A DNA stretch of 8,703 nucleotides from an uncultured Clostridia bacterium (GCA_946610835.1 CAMOCU010000028.1:1-8703), one strand, 5' to 3'. Shown: positions 1 through 6,992, counted from the first letter of the stretch. Numbers and translations are program-made. Notes: generated by a model from the sequence alone, not told the origin.

Positions 1-54
1 TATGGCGGAAAAAGATCCATTCCTTCGTGCGCATCGGATTGAATCAGTGCTTCC

Positions 55-2070
55 TTAGGATTGCGTGGTGTTATCTGCGGCTGCATCTGCGGCGTGAACC
101 CACAGAACCCAGTCGGTGCCGGATGGTTTTTCGCCGACAAAATAGGTACCTGCGGCGCTTGCGGTGAATACTTTTTCTGCGCCGAGAACACCGGTAATCG
201 GATCAAACCAACACAGCGTGTATTGGCCGTGCGGCGTAAGATGACCGAGCGTGCCGGTCAGCAGTCCGCCAAGGCCTTTGCTGTTTGGCCGTTGTGCAAC
301 AGACGGATCGGAGAAGGAGTAAAAGTACACCACGATCTCGTGCTGATCCGCTGTGCCTGCGTAGGTGTGAAAAACATTCGCGCACGGGGCGAAATAGGCG
401 TGGTTATTGAAACGCGGAATAAAGTTCTGCCACTGTGTTTTGCTGAAAAAGCGACGCATGTAACCCAGCTGACGCGCGCTTGCATATTGCAGCGCGTCTT
501 CCCATGTGGCAGCTTTCTTTTCTGCGGATGTGATCGTGTCCACGCCGTCGTCACTGTCGTTTTCTTCATCGAATGTATTCAGATAACTCCATGTATCCTG
601 ACCGCCCCAGGCACAGCCGCACATGCCGCTGAGAAATGCCGTCCAGCCCTGCATGCGCGCGCCGAAATCTTTTGTCCACAGGCAGCAGTACTGTCCCTCG
701 TAATTGATAACGGGCTTGCCCTGACCATTGTACCAGAAATCTTTTTCAGACATGCAGTCGCTGCGATGGGTGCGCGCAGGCATCCATTGCGCCGCGTAAA
801 AGCTGTGCGCCGCTACATTGCGGAAGCTGGAAGAATTCGCGCCCGGATAGTAGATTCGGCAGGTGTCCGGCGTGTCTATTCCGTTTCCGTAGGCGGCTGT
901 AACGCCTGTGTTTTCCTGATGTGCGGAAAGCGGATGATCATACGCGTCGTACTGTGCGATCCACTGCGCAACGAGTTTGTACGGATTGTTTTTCCTGTTC
1001 CAGGCCGGATGGTTGTCTGCGGCGGCGTAAAAATCGTCATCGACCTCCTGCCCGAGCGTCCATAGAACGGGATACGCGCTGTAACGGGCGACCCAGTAGC
1101 GCGATAATTGCCGCAGATACGCTTGCGCTGTTTTGGCGGGCGCATGTGTGGAGGCGTCGAATCCGCCATGATTGTCGATCAGCGTCTGCATATACGCCGG
1201 GAAGAAAAAGGAAGCGTTTGCATGCACAAGACCTGCTTCGGCAATGGCTGCAAATTTTGCATCGTATGCCGCGAAGCCGGCAAGGTCCGCATCAGTCACG
1301 CCGTCGGTCAAATCAAATGAAGCGCCGATCGGTTCGCTTTGAAATACGGTAAATCCCTGCTCGCGGCGTGTGCGGCAGATCGTCCGCACCATGTCAAGCG
1401 TTTCATCGCCAAGGCTCCAGTGCGTGTCGCCGAGATAAAAGAACGGCGTGCCGTCGTCAAAGGTGAAGTATTTGCTGCCTGTATCATCGCGCACAAATCC
1501 GCGGCGGTAGATTTCCTCTTTGCCGTCATATGCCGCGCACAGAATTTTGCCTGTTTGGCCGTGCAGACCGCTGTCGGCTGCGTTGGTGCAGCGCGTGCGG
1601 TAGGACCATGTGCCTGCGCCGGGACAGGCCAGACGAACTTTCCATGTGTTCCCGCCGTCCCAAAAGGCAGGAATCGTGTACAGCCTGCCGTTGCCGCAAA
1701 GCTGCAGATCCATCTCGACATCGGAAAAAGGATCGGCATAGGATTGATTGCTCTCGAATGAAAGCTCTGTCATCACCCAAGCCTTTGCAGAGCACGTTTC
1801 GACCGAGTCCGGGGCAATTTCTTTGCTGCAGGGCGTCCACGAAGGGGCGCGCGCATCCCGCTTAGCGCGTTTTGTTTCATCTGTACGCAAAAACCAATGG
1901 ACGACTCTTGCGGACACACTATGCAGTGTGCTGATCACTTTTGCCGTTTCAAAAGCGAATACCGGTACAGATCGCGAAGCATCTGCAGCTGCCAAAACGG
2001 GATGCGCTGCTGCACCGAGCAACGAACAACTGACCAGAACGCAGAGTATTCTTTTGGTGTTTCGTTTCAT
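55..2070 (-). CDS. Secreted glycoside hydrolase with DUF5060-like and DUF4038 (apiosidase/GH140-like) domains
   Basis: A 671-aa exported protein. Residues 1-28 form a signal peptide (basic MKRNTKR, hydrophobic core, VLAAA cleavage region). Residues 29-95 match nothing I recognise. Residues about 96-165 resemble DUF5060, a beta-sandwich found in front of glycosidases (ELSFESNQSYADPFSDVE; then FWDGGNTWKVRLACP and GTWSYRT). Residues about 195-540 match the DUF4038 TIM-barrel family, which includes GH140 apiosidases: FFYLGDTHWSL at 210-220, WTLGQEVDDD at 337-346 with E342 as probable acid/base, and PVINYEGQY at 453-461 with E458 as probable nucleophile. Residues about 560-660 form a C-terminal beta domain with a WFDPITG turn and a DWVLW end, like the 'putative collagen-binding' domain often attached to this family. 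The start is supported by AGGTGATC at 2073-2080 just upstream. Substrate is inferred only: plant pectin side chains or another branched glycan. The family is fairly sure, the specificity is not. The predicted mature protein has 15 cysteines, which is unusual. Confidence 0.85.
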   Translation of the reverse strand: MKRNTKRILCVLVSCSLLGAAAHPVLAAADASRSVPVFAFETAKVISTLHSVSARVVHWFLRTDETKRAKRDARAPSWTPCSKEIAPDSVETCSAKAWVMTELSFESNQSYADPFSDVEMDLQLCGNGRLYTIPAFWDGGNTWKVRLACPGAGTWSYRTRCTNAADSGLHGQTGKILCAAYDGKEEIYRRGFVRDDTGSKYFTFDDGTPFFYLGDTHWSLGDETLDMVRTICRTRREQGFTVFQSEPIGASFDLTDGVTDADLAGFAAYDAKFAAIAEAGLVHANASFFFPAYMQTLIDNHGGFDASTHAPAKTAQAYLRQLSRYWVARYSAYPVLWTLGQEVDDDFYAAADNHPAWNRKNNPYKLVAQWIAQYDAYDHPLSAHQENTGVTAAYGNGIDTPDTCRIYYPGANSSSFRNVAAHSFYAAQWMPARTHRSDCMSEKDFWYNGQGKPVINYEGQYCCLWTKDFGARMQGWTAFLSGMCGCAWGGQDTWSYLNTFDEENDSDDGVDTITSAEKKAATWEDALQYASARQLGYMRRFFSKTQWQNFIPRFNNHAYFAPCANVFHTYAGTADQHEIVVYFYSFSDPSVAQRPNSKGLGGLLTGTLGHLTPHGQYTLCWFDPITGVLGAEKVFTASAAGTYFVGEKPSGTDWVLWVHAADAAADNTTQS

Positions 2071-2094
2071 GCGATCACCTTGTCATTTTTCTAT

Positions 2095-2123
2095 ATCGTA
2101 CCACAATCATCCTTGTTTTGCAA
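2095..2123 (-). promoter_or_regulatory. Candidate sigma-A promoter for the minus-strand glycoside hydrolase
   Basis: Read on the minus strand, TTGCAA (2118-2123) and TACGAT (2095-2100) are separated by exactly 17 nt. Each hexamer matches 4 of 6 consensus bases. Transcription would begin near 2088, leaving a leader of roughly 17 nt that still contains the AGGTGATC ribosome binding site (2073-2080). Spacing and position are good, but the hexamers are only moderate. Confidence 0.45.
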
Positions 2124-2176
2124 TGGAATTTGGTTATTCTGCTTTCAAAGATCTGCGGAAAAGAAGGGGAACCGGC

Positions 2177-2204
2177 TGGACATTTTATGAATGCGTGCTA
2201 TAAT
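2177..2204 (+). promoter_or_regulatory. Strong extended -10 promoter for the GH3 gene
   Basis: TGGACA (2177-2182, 5 of 6 to consensus) is followed after 16 nt by a perfect TATAAT (2199-2204). The -10 box is preceded by TGC at 2196-2198, giving the extended -10 form TGnTATAAT. A second TATAAT overlaps at 2204-2209. The start point would be near 2211. It drives the GH3 gene at 2390 across a leader of about 180 nt. Confidence 0.75.
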
Positions 2205-2210
2205 ATAATA

Positions 2211-2389
2211 AATTCTGCATCCTTCCGGCACGCACGATGAAGCGGATCTTTTTGCCCTATTGCATAAAAAACCTTACTGTGCACCTGCAAGACAGCGCTT
2301 TTTTCGTGCGATCGGCCGAAAACATATATGTCGAATTCCTTTTAAACGAGTGCATTCGGGCGAACACAGATCACTCAGGAGGCAAGAAC
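2211..2389 (+). other. Long 5' leader of the GH3 gene with possible RNA structure
   Basis: This is the predicted untranslated leader between the promoter and the chosen start. It contains an in-frame ATG at 2237 that has no ribosome binding site. It also holds a possible stem TTTTCG/CGAAAA (2301-2306 with 2317-2322) and a small GTG/CAC plus TTC/GAA hairpin (2350-2367). The latter lies about 10 nt upstream of the AGGAGG site (2377-2382). No known riboswitch consensus was recognised. Regulation by this leader is a guess. Confidence 0.3.
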
Positions 2390-4453
2390 ATGAAAACATA
2401 TTTTAAGAGAGCGTTCAGTCTTTTTTTAGCGGCTGCGCTGCTGGCAGGCGTATGGGCTTTCAGCGCGACTGCAAAGGAGAATGCGGCGCAAACAATGCTT
2501 CGCAACATGACGACCGAGGAAAAAATAACGCAAATGCTTATGATTGCACCGCGGTATTATGACAATGCAGGCGTCACTCAGCTCAATGCACCGCTTACAG
2601 AACTGTTTGGACGTTATACATTTGGAGGGGTGATCCTGTTTGCGCAGAATACGCAGAATGCCGAACAGACGCTTCGACTGACGGACGCACTGCAAAAAGC
2701 CAATGTCAAAGCGGGTAAGCCGCAACTGTTTGTCAGCATCGATCAGGAGGGTGGAAGGGTCACCCGTCTGGCTACAGGAACGCAGCTGACCGGAAATATG
2801 GCGCTGGGCGCAATCGGACAGGACTCTGCGGCGCGCCGCAGCGGCGAAATCATTGGCGAAGAGCTTTCCTCAATCGGGATCAATGTGGATTTTGCACCGG
2901 TCTTGGATGTAAACAGCAATCCTGCGAATCCGGTTATCGGTACACGTTCCTTTTCGGATTCTCCTACGATTGTTTCCACGCTTGGGTCTGCTTTTATCGA
3001 GGGTTTACATAACCGCGGGATCATGACGTCGCTCAAGCATTTTCCCGGCCACGGCGACACCGGGACAGACAGCCATACGGGAATGCCGCAGATCAACAAA
3101 TCCTACGCCGAGCTTCAGAAAAACGAACTGATTCCCTTCAAGAGGGGGATTGCGGCCGATACTGAGATGATTATGACGGCGCATATCCAGTTTCCGGATA
3201 TCGAGCGCACGACCTATCGCTCCAAATCCACCGGGGACGAAATCTATCTTCCGGCAACCCTTTCCAAGACGATTTTGAAGGATATTCTGCGCCGGGACAT
3301 GGGATATGACGGTATCATTGTGACCGACTCGATGGATATGGACGCCATCGACAAGCACTTTGACCGGATGGACGCTGCCGTGCTTGCGATCAACGCCGGA
3401 GTGGATATCCTGCTCATGCCGGTCGCCCCGTATACGCGGGCAGGTATTCAGGAACTGGAGCGTTATATCGCTTCTTTGGTTTCACTTGCGGACAACGGCA
3501 CAATCTCCATGGACAACGTGAATGCATCTGTGCTCCGAATTCTGACGCTGAAAGGCAAGCACGGGATGCTGGAAGCTTACAATGCGGATCATTTGGACGA
3601 AAAGATTGAAAAAGCAGTTGCGACGGTCGGTTCCAAAGCACACCATGACGAGGAATTTGAAATTGCCAAACGCTCGATCACGCTGACGAAAAACGATGGG
3701 GATCTGCTTCCGCTGCGCAAAAAAAATCAAAGGGTTCTGATTCTGACGGCGTATGCGAACGAAGTCCTTTCCGTGAATTACGGCAAAAGCTTTGCCGAGG
3801 GGAATTTGCCGCTGCCCGAGGGGACGCAGATCACGGTCGACTGCTACGGCAATACGGCTGCGGAAACCATTGACGCGCAAATTGCACATTCCGATGTAGT
3901 CGTGGCTATTTCGGAGCTGACAAGTGTTGCCGGCCTGAATCCCCGGAATGCCGCAGGTGCAAGGGGCGCGCGGATCGACCAGATGATTGAAACAGCGCAC
4001 CAGGCAGGGGCAAAATTTGTTGTTTTGAGTGCGCATCTTCCCTATGACTGTGTGCGCTTCCCGGACGCCGACGCGGTGATGCTTTGCTGGTCGGATAAGG
4101 GCATGAGCGAAGACCCGCGCGAGCGGAGGCATGATGTGCCGCAGTACGGCCCCTGCATTCCGGCTGCGGTTTATATGATATTCTCCAAGGAAGACAAGGT
4201 CACAGGCAAACTTCCGGTCAATGTTCCTGCAATTTCCGAAGCTTATACATTCTCGGATCAAATCGTGCTCGAGCGGGGTTTCGGATTGGAGTATAAGTCT
4301 TTTTGCCCCGTTTGCGGTGAAACGCACGACACAAATCTTTGGAGACGCATTGTTGGCGTATTTCACAAAATTTCCTATGCGTTTGAGCAGCTTTTTACTT
4401 TTTTCAAAGACAAGGTCGTTTTTATTGCAGATCTTCTGAAACAACATGGATGA
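2390..4453 (+). CDS. nagZ: Secreted GH3 beta-N-acetylhexosaminidase, NagZ type
   Basis: A 687-aa enzyme predicted to hydrolyse terminal beta-1,4 GlcNAc from muropeptides or chitooligosaccharides outside the cell. Residues 1-28 are a signal peptide (KTYFKRAFSLFLAAALLAGVW, cut near ATA-KE). Residues 33-395 are the GH3 barrel: SIDQEGGRVTRL at 117-127, NPVIGTRSF at 180-188, and KHFPGHG at 216-222. The NagZ-specific D227-S-H229 (general acid/base dyad in the family) and the nucleophile D313 in VTDSMDM are both present. Residues about 425-620 are the alpha/beta/alpha domain found in Gram-positive NagZ (B. subtilis type), ending in a TGKLPVNVP motif. An extra tail (637-687) holds C639, C642, H646 and an aromatic/basic helix. 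The frame is open back to an ATG at 2237, but I chose 2390 because AGGAGG (2377-2382) sits 7 nt upstream and a signal peptide begins there. The next gene, 148 nt away, is unrelated, so this is probably a single-gene unit. Confidence 0.9.
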   Translation: MKTYFKRAFSLFLAAALLAGVWAFSATAKENAAQTMLRNMTTEEKITQMLMIAPRYYDNAGVTQLNAPLTELFGRYTFGGVILFAQNTQNAEQTLRLTDALQKANVKAGKPQLFVSIDQEGGRVTRLATGTQLTGNMALGAIGQDSAARRSGEIIGEELSSIGINVDFAPVLDVNSNPANPVIGTRSFSDSPTIVSTLGSAFIEGLHNRGIMTSLKHFPGHGDTGTDSHTGMPQINKSYAELQKNELIPFKRGIAADTEMIMTAHIQFPDIERTTYRSKSTGDEIYLPATLSKTILKDILRRDMGYDGIIVTDSMDMDAIDKHFDRMDAAVLAINAGVDILLMPVAPYTRAGIQELERYIASLVSLADNGTISMDNVNASVLRILTLKGKHGMLEAYNADHLDEKIEKAVATVGSKAHHDEEFEIAKRSITLTKNDGDLLPLRKKNQRVLILTAYANEVLSVNYGKSFAEGNLPLPEGTQITVDCYGNTAAETIDAQIAHSDVVVAISELTSVAGLNPRNAAGARGARIDQMIETAHQAGAKFVVLSAHLPYDCVRFPDADAVMLCWSDKGMSEDPRERRHDVPQYGPCIPAAVYMIFSKEDKVTGKLPVNVPAISEAYTFSDQIVLERGFGLEYKSFCPVCGETHDTNLWRRIVGVFHKISYAFEQLFTFFKDKVVFIADLLKQHG

Positions 4454-4460
4454 AAAACAC

Positions 4461-4489
4461 TTGTACTTGCTTCCGATGTGTGATAAAAT
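4461..4489 (+). promoter_or_regulatory. Candidate promoter for the 211-aa gene and STAS gene
   Basis: TTGTAC (4461-4466) and TAAAAT (4484-4489, 5 of 6 to consensus) are 17 nt apart in the intergenic region just after the GH3 gene. The -35 matches only its TTG. A start near 4497 would give a leader of about 105 nt before 4602. No terminator with a T-run was seen between the GH3 stop and this promoter, so read-through is possible. Confidence 0.4.
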
Positions 4490-4601
4490 AAATATGCTGT
4501 AATAAGCGGTATTCTTTTCCGCAAGGGAGCAAGCAGCTTTAAGCGCTTTACAGAACCAGAATCAATGGATCGTCAGGATCCGAAAATAATGGAGGAACGC
4601 T

Positions 4602-5237
4602 ATGAAATCAGATATTGTCCGGGTAAAGAATTCAGGCGAGGGGATGCAGGCTGCGCTGCACGCCGCGTCAGCTTCGGCCGTTTATTGCGGATTGGAAAAG
4701 AAGGCTGCCATCCGTTTGCAGCTGCTTGCGGAAGAAATGCTGGGCATGATTCGCCAGATCACGCATGAAACACAAGCGGATTTTTGGGTGGAGGCAGAAA
4801 ACGGATGTTTTGAACTGCATTTGATTGCGCATCCGACGATCACGGGAAAGATGCGCCGGGAACTGCTGGATGCTTCGACCAGCGGAAAAAACGAAGCGGC
4901 CAAGGGTTTCATGGGCAAAATCCGTGATATTTTTGATCGCGCGCTGATCATGGCCGATCCGGATGATGTGGCCGGCTATTATACACAAGGATTCATTATG
5001 CCTGCCGGCATGTTCATTGGCGATCCGATGACATACGAGGCCTCCGCAGGATTGCTAACATGGTCGATGAAACATTACAAATCGACAATCGAAGGCGAAA
5101 GCGAGCAGAATGCGGATGCGAAGGAAGAGTGGGACGAACTGGAAAAATCCATCGTGGCCAACCTTGCCGACGAGATCAAGATTGCCATTGCCGGCGATAA
5201 AGTCGAAATGATCGTATACAAAACCTTTGACAAATAA
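4602..5237 (+). CDS. Unnamed 211-aa protein, possibly a diverged GHKL/anti-sigma-kinase-like partner of the STAS protein
   Basis: There is no signal peptide or membrane segment, so it is cytoplasmic. Residues 34-55 (KKAAIRLQLLAEEMLGMIRQIT) resemble the N-box helix of RsbW/SpoIIAB-type anti-sigma kinases, followed by an FWVEAENGCFELHLIA beta hairpin at 61-76. At the usual E-xxx-N pair it has E44 and G48, so the Mg-binding Asn is lost. No clear DxGxG box is visible. Residues 93-111 (TSGKNEAAKGFMGKIRDIF) occupy the place where a lid/G2 region might be. The segment 165-182 is acidic, then comes a helix and a C-terminal strand (EIKIAIAGDKVEMIVYK). GGAGG at 4591-4595 fixes the start. It lies 17 nt before a STAS gene, the classic arrangement for partner switching. 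The kinase fold is inferred from partial resemblance plus context and could be wrong; the gene itself is certain. Confidence 0.75.
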   Translation: MKSDIVRVKNSGEGMQAALHAASASAVYCGLEKKAAIRLQLLAEEMLGMIRQITHETQADFWVEAENGCFELHLIAHPTITGKMRRELLDASTSGKNEAAKGFMGKIRDIFDRALIMADPDDVAGYYTQGFIMPAGMFIGDPMTYEASAGLLTWSMKHYKSTIEGESEQNADAKEEWDELEKSIVANLADEIKIAIAGDKVEMIVYKTFDK

Positions 5238-5241
5238 GGAC

Positions 5242-5247
5242 AGGAGG
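5242..5247 (+). promoter_or_regulatory. Ribosome binding site of the STAS gene
   Basis: AGGAGG lies 7 nt before the ATG at 5255, inside the 17-nt spacer after the preceding stop codon. It fixes the start and supports translation from a shared transcript. Confidence 0.85.
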
Positions 5248-5254
5248 AAAGGAT

Positions 5255-5554
5255 ATGCTCACTATTACAAAAAAGAAGGACGGCGATGCGCTTGTCGTTT
5301 ATCTGCAGGGAAGGCTGGAAACAACTACCGCGCCGCAGTTTTCGGCGGAACTGAAAGACGCGCTGGATGGCGTGGTTTCACTGACGCTGGATATGGAGAA
5401 ACTGGACTATATTTCCTCTGCCGGACTGCGCGTCCTGCTCACAGTGCAAAAACGTATGAACGTACAAGGCACCATGAAAATACTGCACATCAACGAGACG
5501 GTTCAGGAAATTTTTGAGATTACCGGTTTTTCGGAGATTTTCACCGTTGAATAA
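5255..5554 (+). CDS. STAS-domain anti-anti-sigma factor-like protein
   Basis: A 99-aa single-domain cytoplasmic protein that is a full-length STAS fold. It has strand 1 (DALVVYLQGRLETTTAPQF, 11-29), strand 3 (VSLTLDMEKLDYIS) and the signature ISSAGLRVLL at 53-62. By alignment with SpoIIAA (DSSG), S55 corresponds to the phosphorylated serine, while the preceding Asp is S54 here. The ISSAGLR form is common in anti-anti-sigma proteins of Clostridia. The C-terminal part has the usual MKILHINETVQEIFEITGF helix region. In such systems the unphosphorylated STAS protein sequesters an anti-sigma kinase. The likely partner is the 211-aa protein encoded immediately upstream. No sigma factor or PP2C phosphatase is encoded in the window, so the output is unknown and need not be a sigma factor. 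Confidence 0.9.
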   Translation: MLTITKKKDGDALVVYLQGRLETTTAPQFSAELKDALDGVVSLTLDMEKLDYISSAGLRVLLTVQKRMNVQGTMKILHINETVQEIFEITGFSEIFTVE

Positions 5555-5697
5555 TCATATCCTGCGGCATCTGCGACCAGACACGCAGGAGGAATAAAAC
5601 CCTGTTTCCTGAGAATCCGGGCAGTGCAAAGACATGTGCTGCCGAACGGCTGGCTGTGCCGCATGCCTTGCCGGAATTGCGCGATTGAAGGATGGAT
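5555..5697 (+). other. Non-coding gap after the STAS gene
   Basis: No convincing gene, promoter or terminator was found. It contains an isolated AGGAGGA (5587-5593) with no ATG/GTG/TTG at a proper distance. A CTG at 5602 would give a short reading frame ending at 5688 that I do not recognise. There is also a 7-bp inverted repeat TCCTGCG/CGCAGGA (5560-5566 and 5584-5590) with a 17-nt loop and no T-run. Confidence 0.4.
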
Positions 5698-5847
5698 ATG
5701 CACGAATTTGAAAGCTGCAGCAGGCGCATGCGCCAAGACGCGCTGCTTTGCCGCTTTTGCTGCACATATGCGAATAGTTTTCCGGCGCCGCAAAAAATTG
5801 CAGAATACGCGGCGTTTGGCAGCAAGTATAGAAAGGAATCTTGTACC
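5698..5847 (+). pseudogene. Decayed or atypical zinc-ribbon coding stretch in frame with the HAD gene
   Basis: An open frame begins at ATG 5692/5698, with GAAGG (5687-5691) 6 nt before the second ATG, and continues without a stop into the HAD gene. Counting from 5698, residues 4-22 read FESCSRRMRQDALLCRFCC. This lines up with the common N-terminal zinc ribbon CxxCGxxMxxDAxFCxxCG, except that the first Cys is Phe and both Gly are replaced (Ser, Cys). Each replacement is one base away from the expected codon (TTT/TGT, AGC/GGC, TGC/GGC). Zinc ribbon followed by a membrane helix is a frequent Clostridia architecture. This could be the eroded N-terminus of a longer ancestral protein, or still-translated sequence. 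It is a pattern match made by eye. Confidence 0.4.
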
Positions 5848-6978
5848 ATGAAAAGTTCTAAAATCTGGAAAATATTGACAGCTGTTCTGCTGTGTTTGCT
5901 GATCGTTGTCGGCTGCCTGTACGGGTTCGGCGTCGGTTGGAAAAACAGAACACCCGAAACAACGTCCGTGCCGACAGAGCAGGCCGAATCTGCTGTCGAT
6001 GGCGAAGCAGTGCTTTCGCTCTGGGCACAGGATGCTGCGTCTAAAAAGGCGCTTATCGACTATATCGAAGCGGTAACAACAGACGGCAGCGCCGACTTTA
6101 TCCCTGTGGAAAACCGTATTGCGGTATTTGATCTGGACGGTACGCTTTTCTGCGAGACGGATCCGAACTATTTTGATTATTGCCTGCTCAAGTATCGTGT
6201 TTTGGACGACCCGGAATATAAAGACAAAGCCTCGGATTTTGAAAAAGAAGTGGCCAACAAAATCAAAGAACAGAACGAGACCGGCGCATCCTTCGACGGG
6301 CTGGAGGTCGACCACGGCAAGGCGGTTGCTTCCGCGTTTGCGGGATTGACTGTCGGAGAGTTTAATGACTATATTCAGAATTTTAAGCGCCAGCCGATGC
6401 CCTCGTTCACCGGCATGACGCGCGGCGAAGGATTTTACCGCCCCATGCTGCAGGTGATTGATTATCTTCAGGCAAATGATTTTACAGTCTACATTGTCAG
6501 CGGTACCGACCGCTTCATTGTGCGCGGAATTGTGGACGACTCTTTGTTAAAGCTTCCGGCAGGACAGATCATCGGTTCCGATGAAACGCTCGTTGCGCCG
6601 GATCAGGGCGATACCGACGGCTTGAAGTACGTCTACGATGACAATGACAAGCTGGTTCTGGGCGGCGAGTTTATTGTTAAAAATCTGAAGATGAACAAGG
6701 TGACGGTGATCGAACAGGAGATCGGTGAGCAGCCGGTGCTTTCTTTCGGCAACAGTACGGGCGATGCCAGTATGGCGGAATATACCACCAGCAATAACCC
6801 GTACAAGAGCCTTGCTTTCATGCTCTGCTGCGATGATACGGAGCGCGAGAACGGCAATGCGGAAAAGGCGGACAAAATGTACAGCCTGTGCGAGGAGTTC
6901 GATTGGGTGCCGATTTCGATGAAGAATGATTGGACGACAATTTACGGCGACGGCGTGACGAAAACGGCGTCTGAGTAA
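5848..6978 (+). CDS. Exported or membrane-anchored HAD-superfamily phosphatase-like protein
   Basis: A 376-aa protein. Residues 6-30 are a strongly hydrophobic signal or anchor (KIWKILTAVLLCLLIVVGC), with a possible lipobox VVGC ending at C23. The residues after C23 stay hydrophobic, so a simple membrane anchor is equally likely. A Thr/Glu-rich spacer follows to about 50. The HAD core then shows motif I DLDGTLF (D95 nucleophile, D97), motif II VSGTDR (S218), a motif III Lys probably among K278/K281/K284, and motif IV FGNSTGDASMA at 300-310 with D306. N302 replaces the first acidic residue of the common GDGxxD form. The large insert between motifs I and II (about 100-215) is the cap. The chemistry is presumably phosphate-monoester hydrolysis on the outer face; the substrate is unknown. 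AAAGGA (5832-5837) supports this start, though the frame is open from 5692. The lipoprotein gene follows after 26 nt, suggesting an operon. Confidence 0.85.
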   Translation: MKSSKIWKILTAVLLCLLIVVGCLYGFGVGWKNRTPETTSVPTEQAESAVDGEAVLSLWAQDAASKKALIDYIEAVTTDGSADFIPVENRIAVFDLDGTLFCETDPNYFDYCLLKYRVLDDPEYKDKASDFEKEVANKIKEQNETGASFDGLEVDHGKAVASAFAGLTVGEFNDYIQNFKRQPMPSFTGMTRGEGFYRPMLQVIDYLQANDFTVYIVSGTDRFIVRGIVDDSLLKLPAGQIIGSDETLVAPDQGDTDGLKYVYDDNDKLVLGGEFIVKNLKMNKVTVIEQEIGEQPVLSFGNSTGDASMAEYTTSNNPYKSLAFMLCCDDTERENGNAEKADKMYSLCEEFDWVPISMKNDWTTIYGDGVTKTASE

Positions 6979-6992
6979 ATAGAATGCTATTT

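Noticed and set aside
61..1065. 334-codon open frame on the plus strand opposite the glycoside hydrolase
   Set aside because: It lies wholly antisense to a gene with clear family motifs and a signal peptide, its translation shows no domain, and it has no ribosome binding site. It is a shadow of GC-biased codons.
2277..2304. CTGT/ACAG stem followed by six Ts in the GH3 leader, as an attenuator
   Set aside because: The stem is only 4 bp with an 11-nt loop and is separated from the T-run; too weak to call a terminator.
3482..4447. 321-codon minus-strand frame opposite the GH3 C-terminal half
   Set aside because: Antisense to conserved GH3 coding sequence, with a composition of random Arg/Cys/His-rich translation.
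5723..5734. 12-bp perfect palindrome GGCGCATGCGCC
   Set aside because: It lies inside the zinc-ribbon-like reading frame and is a single copy. There is no other evidence for an operator or recombination site.
5503..6315. 270-codon minus-strand frame across the STAS end and HAD gene
   Set aside because: Overlaps two well supported plus-strand genes and shows no recognisable motif or start signal.
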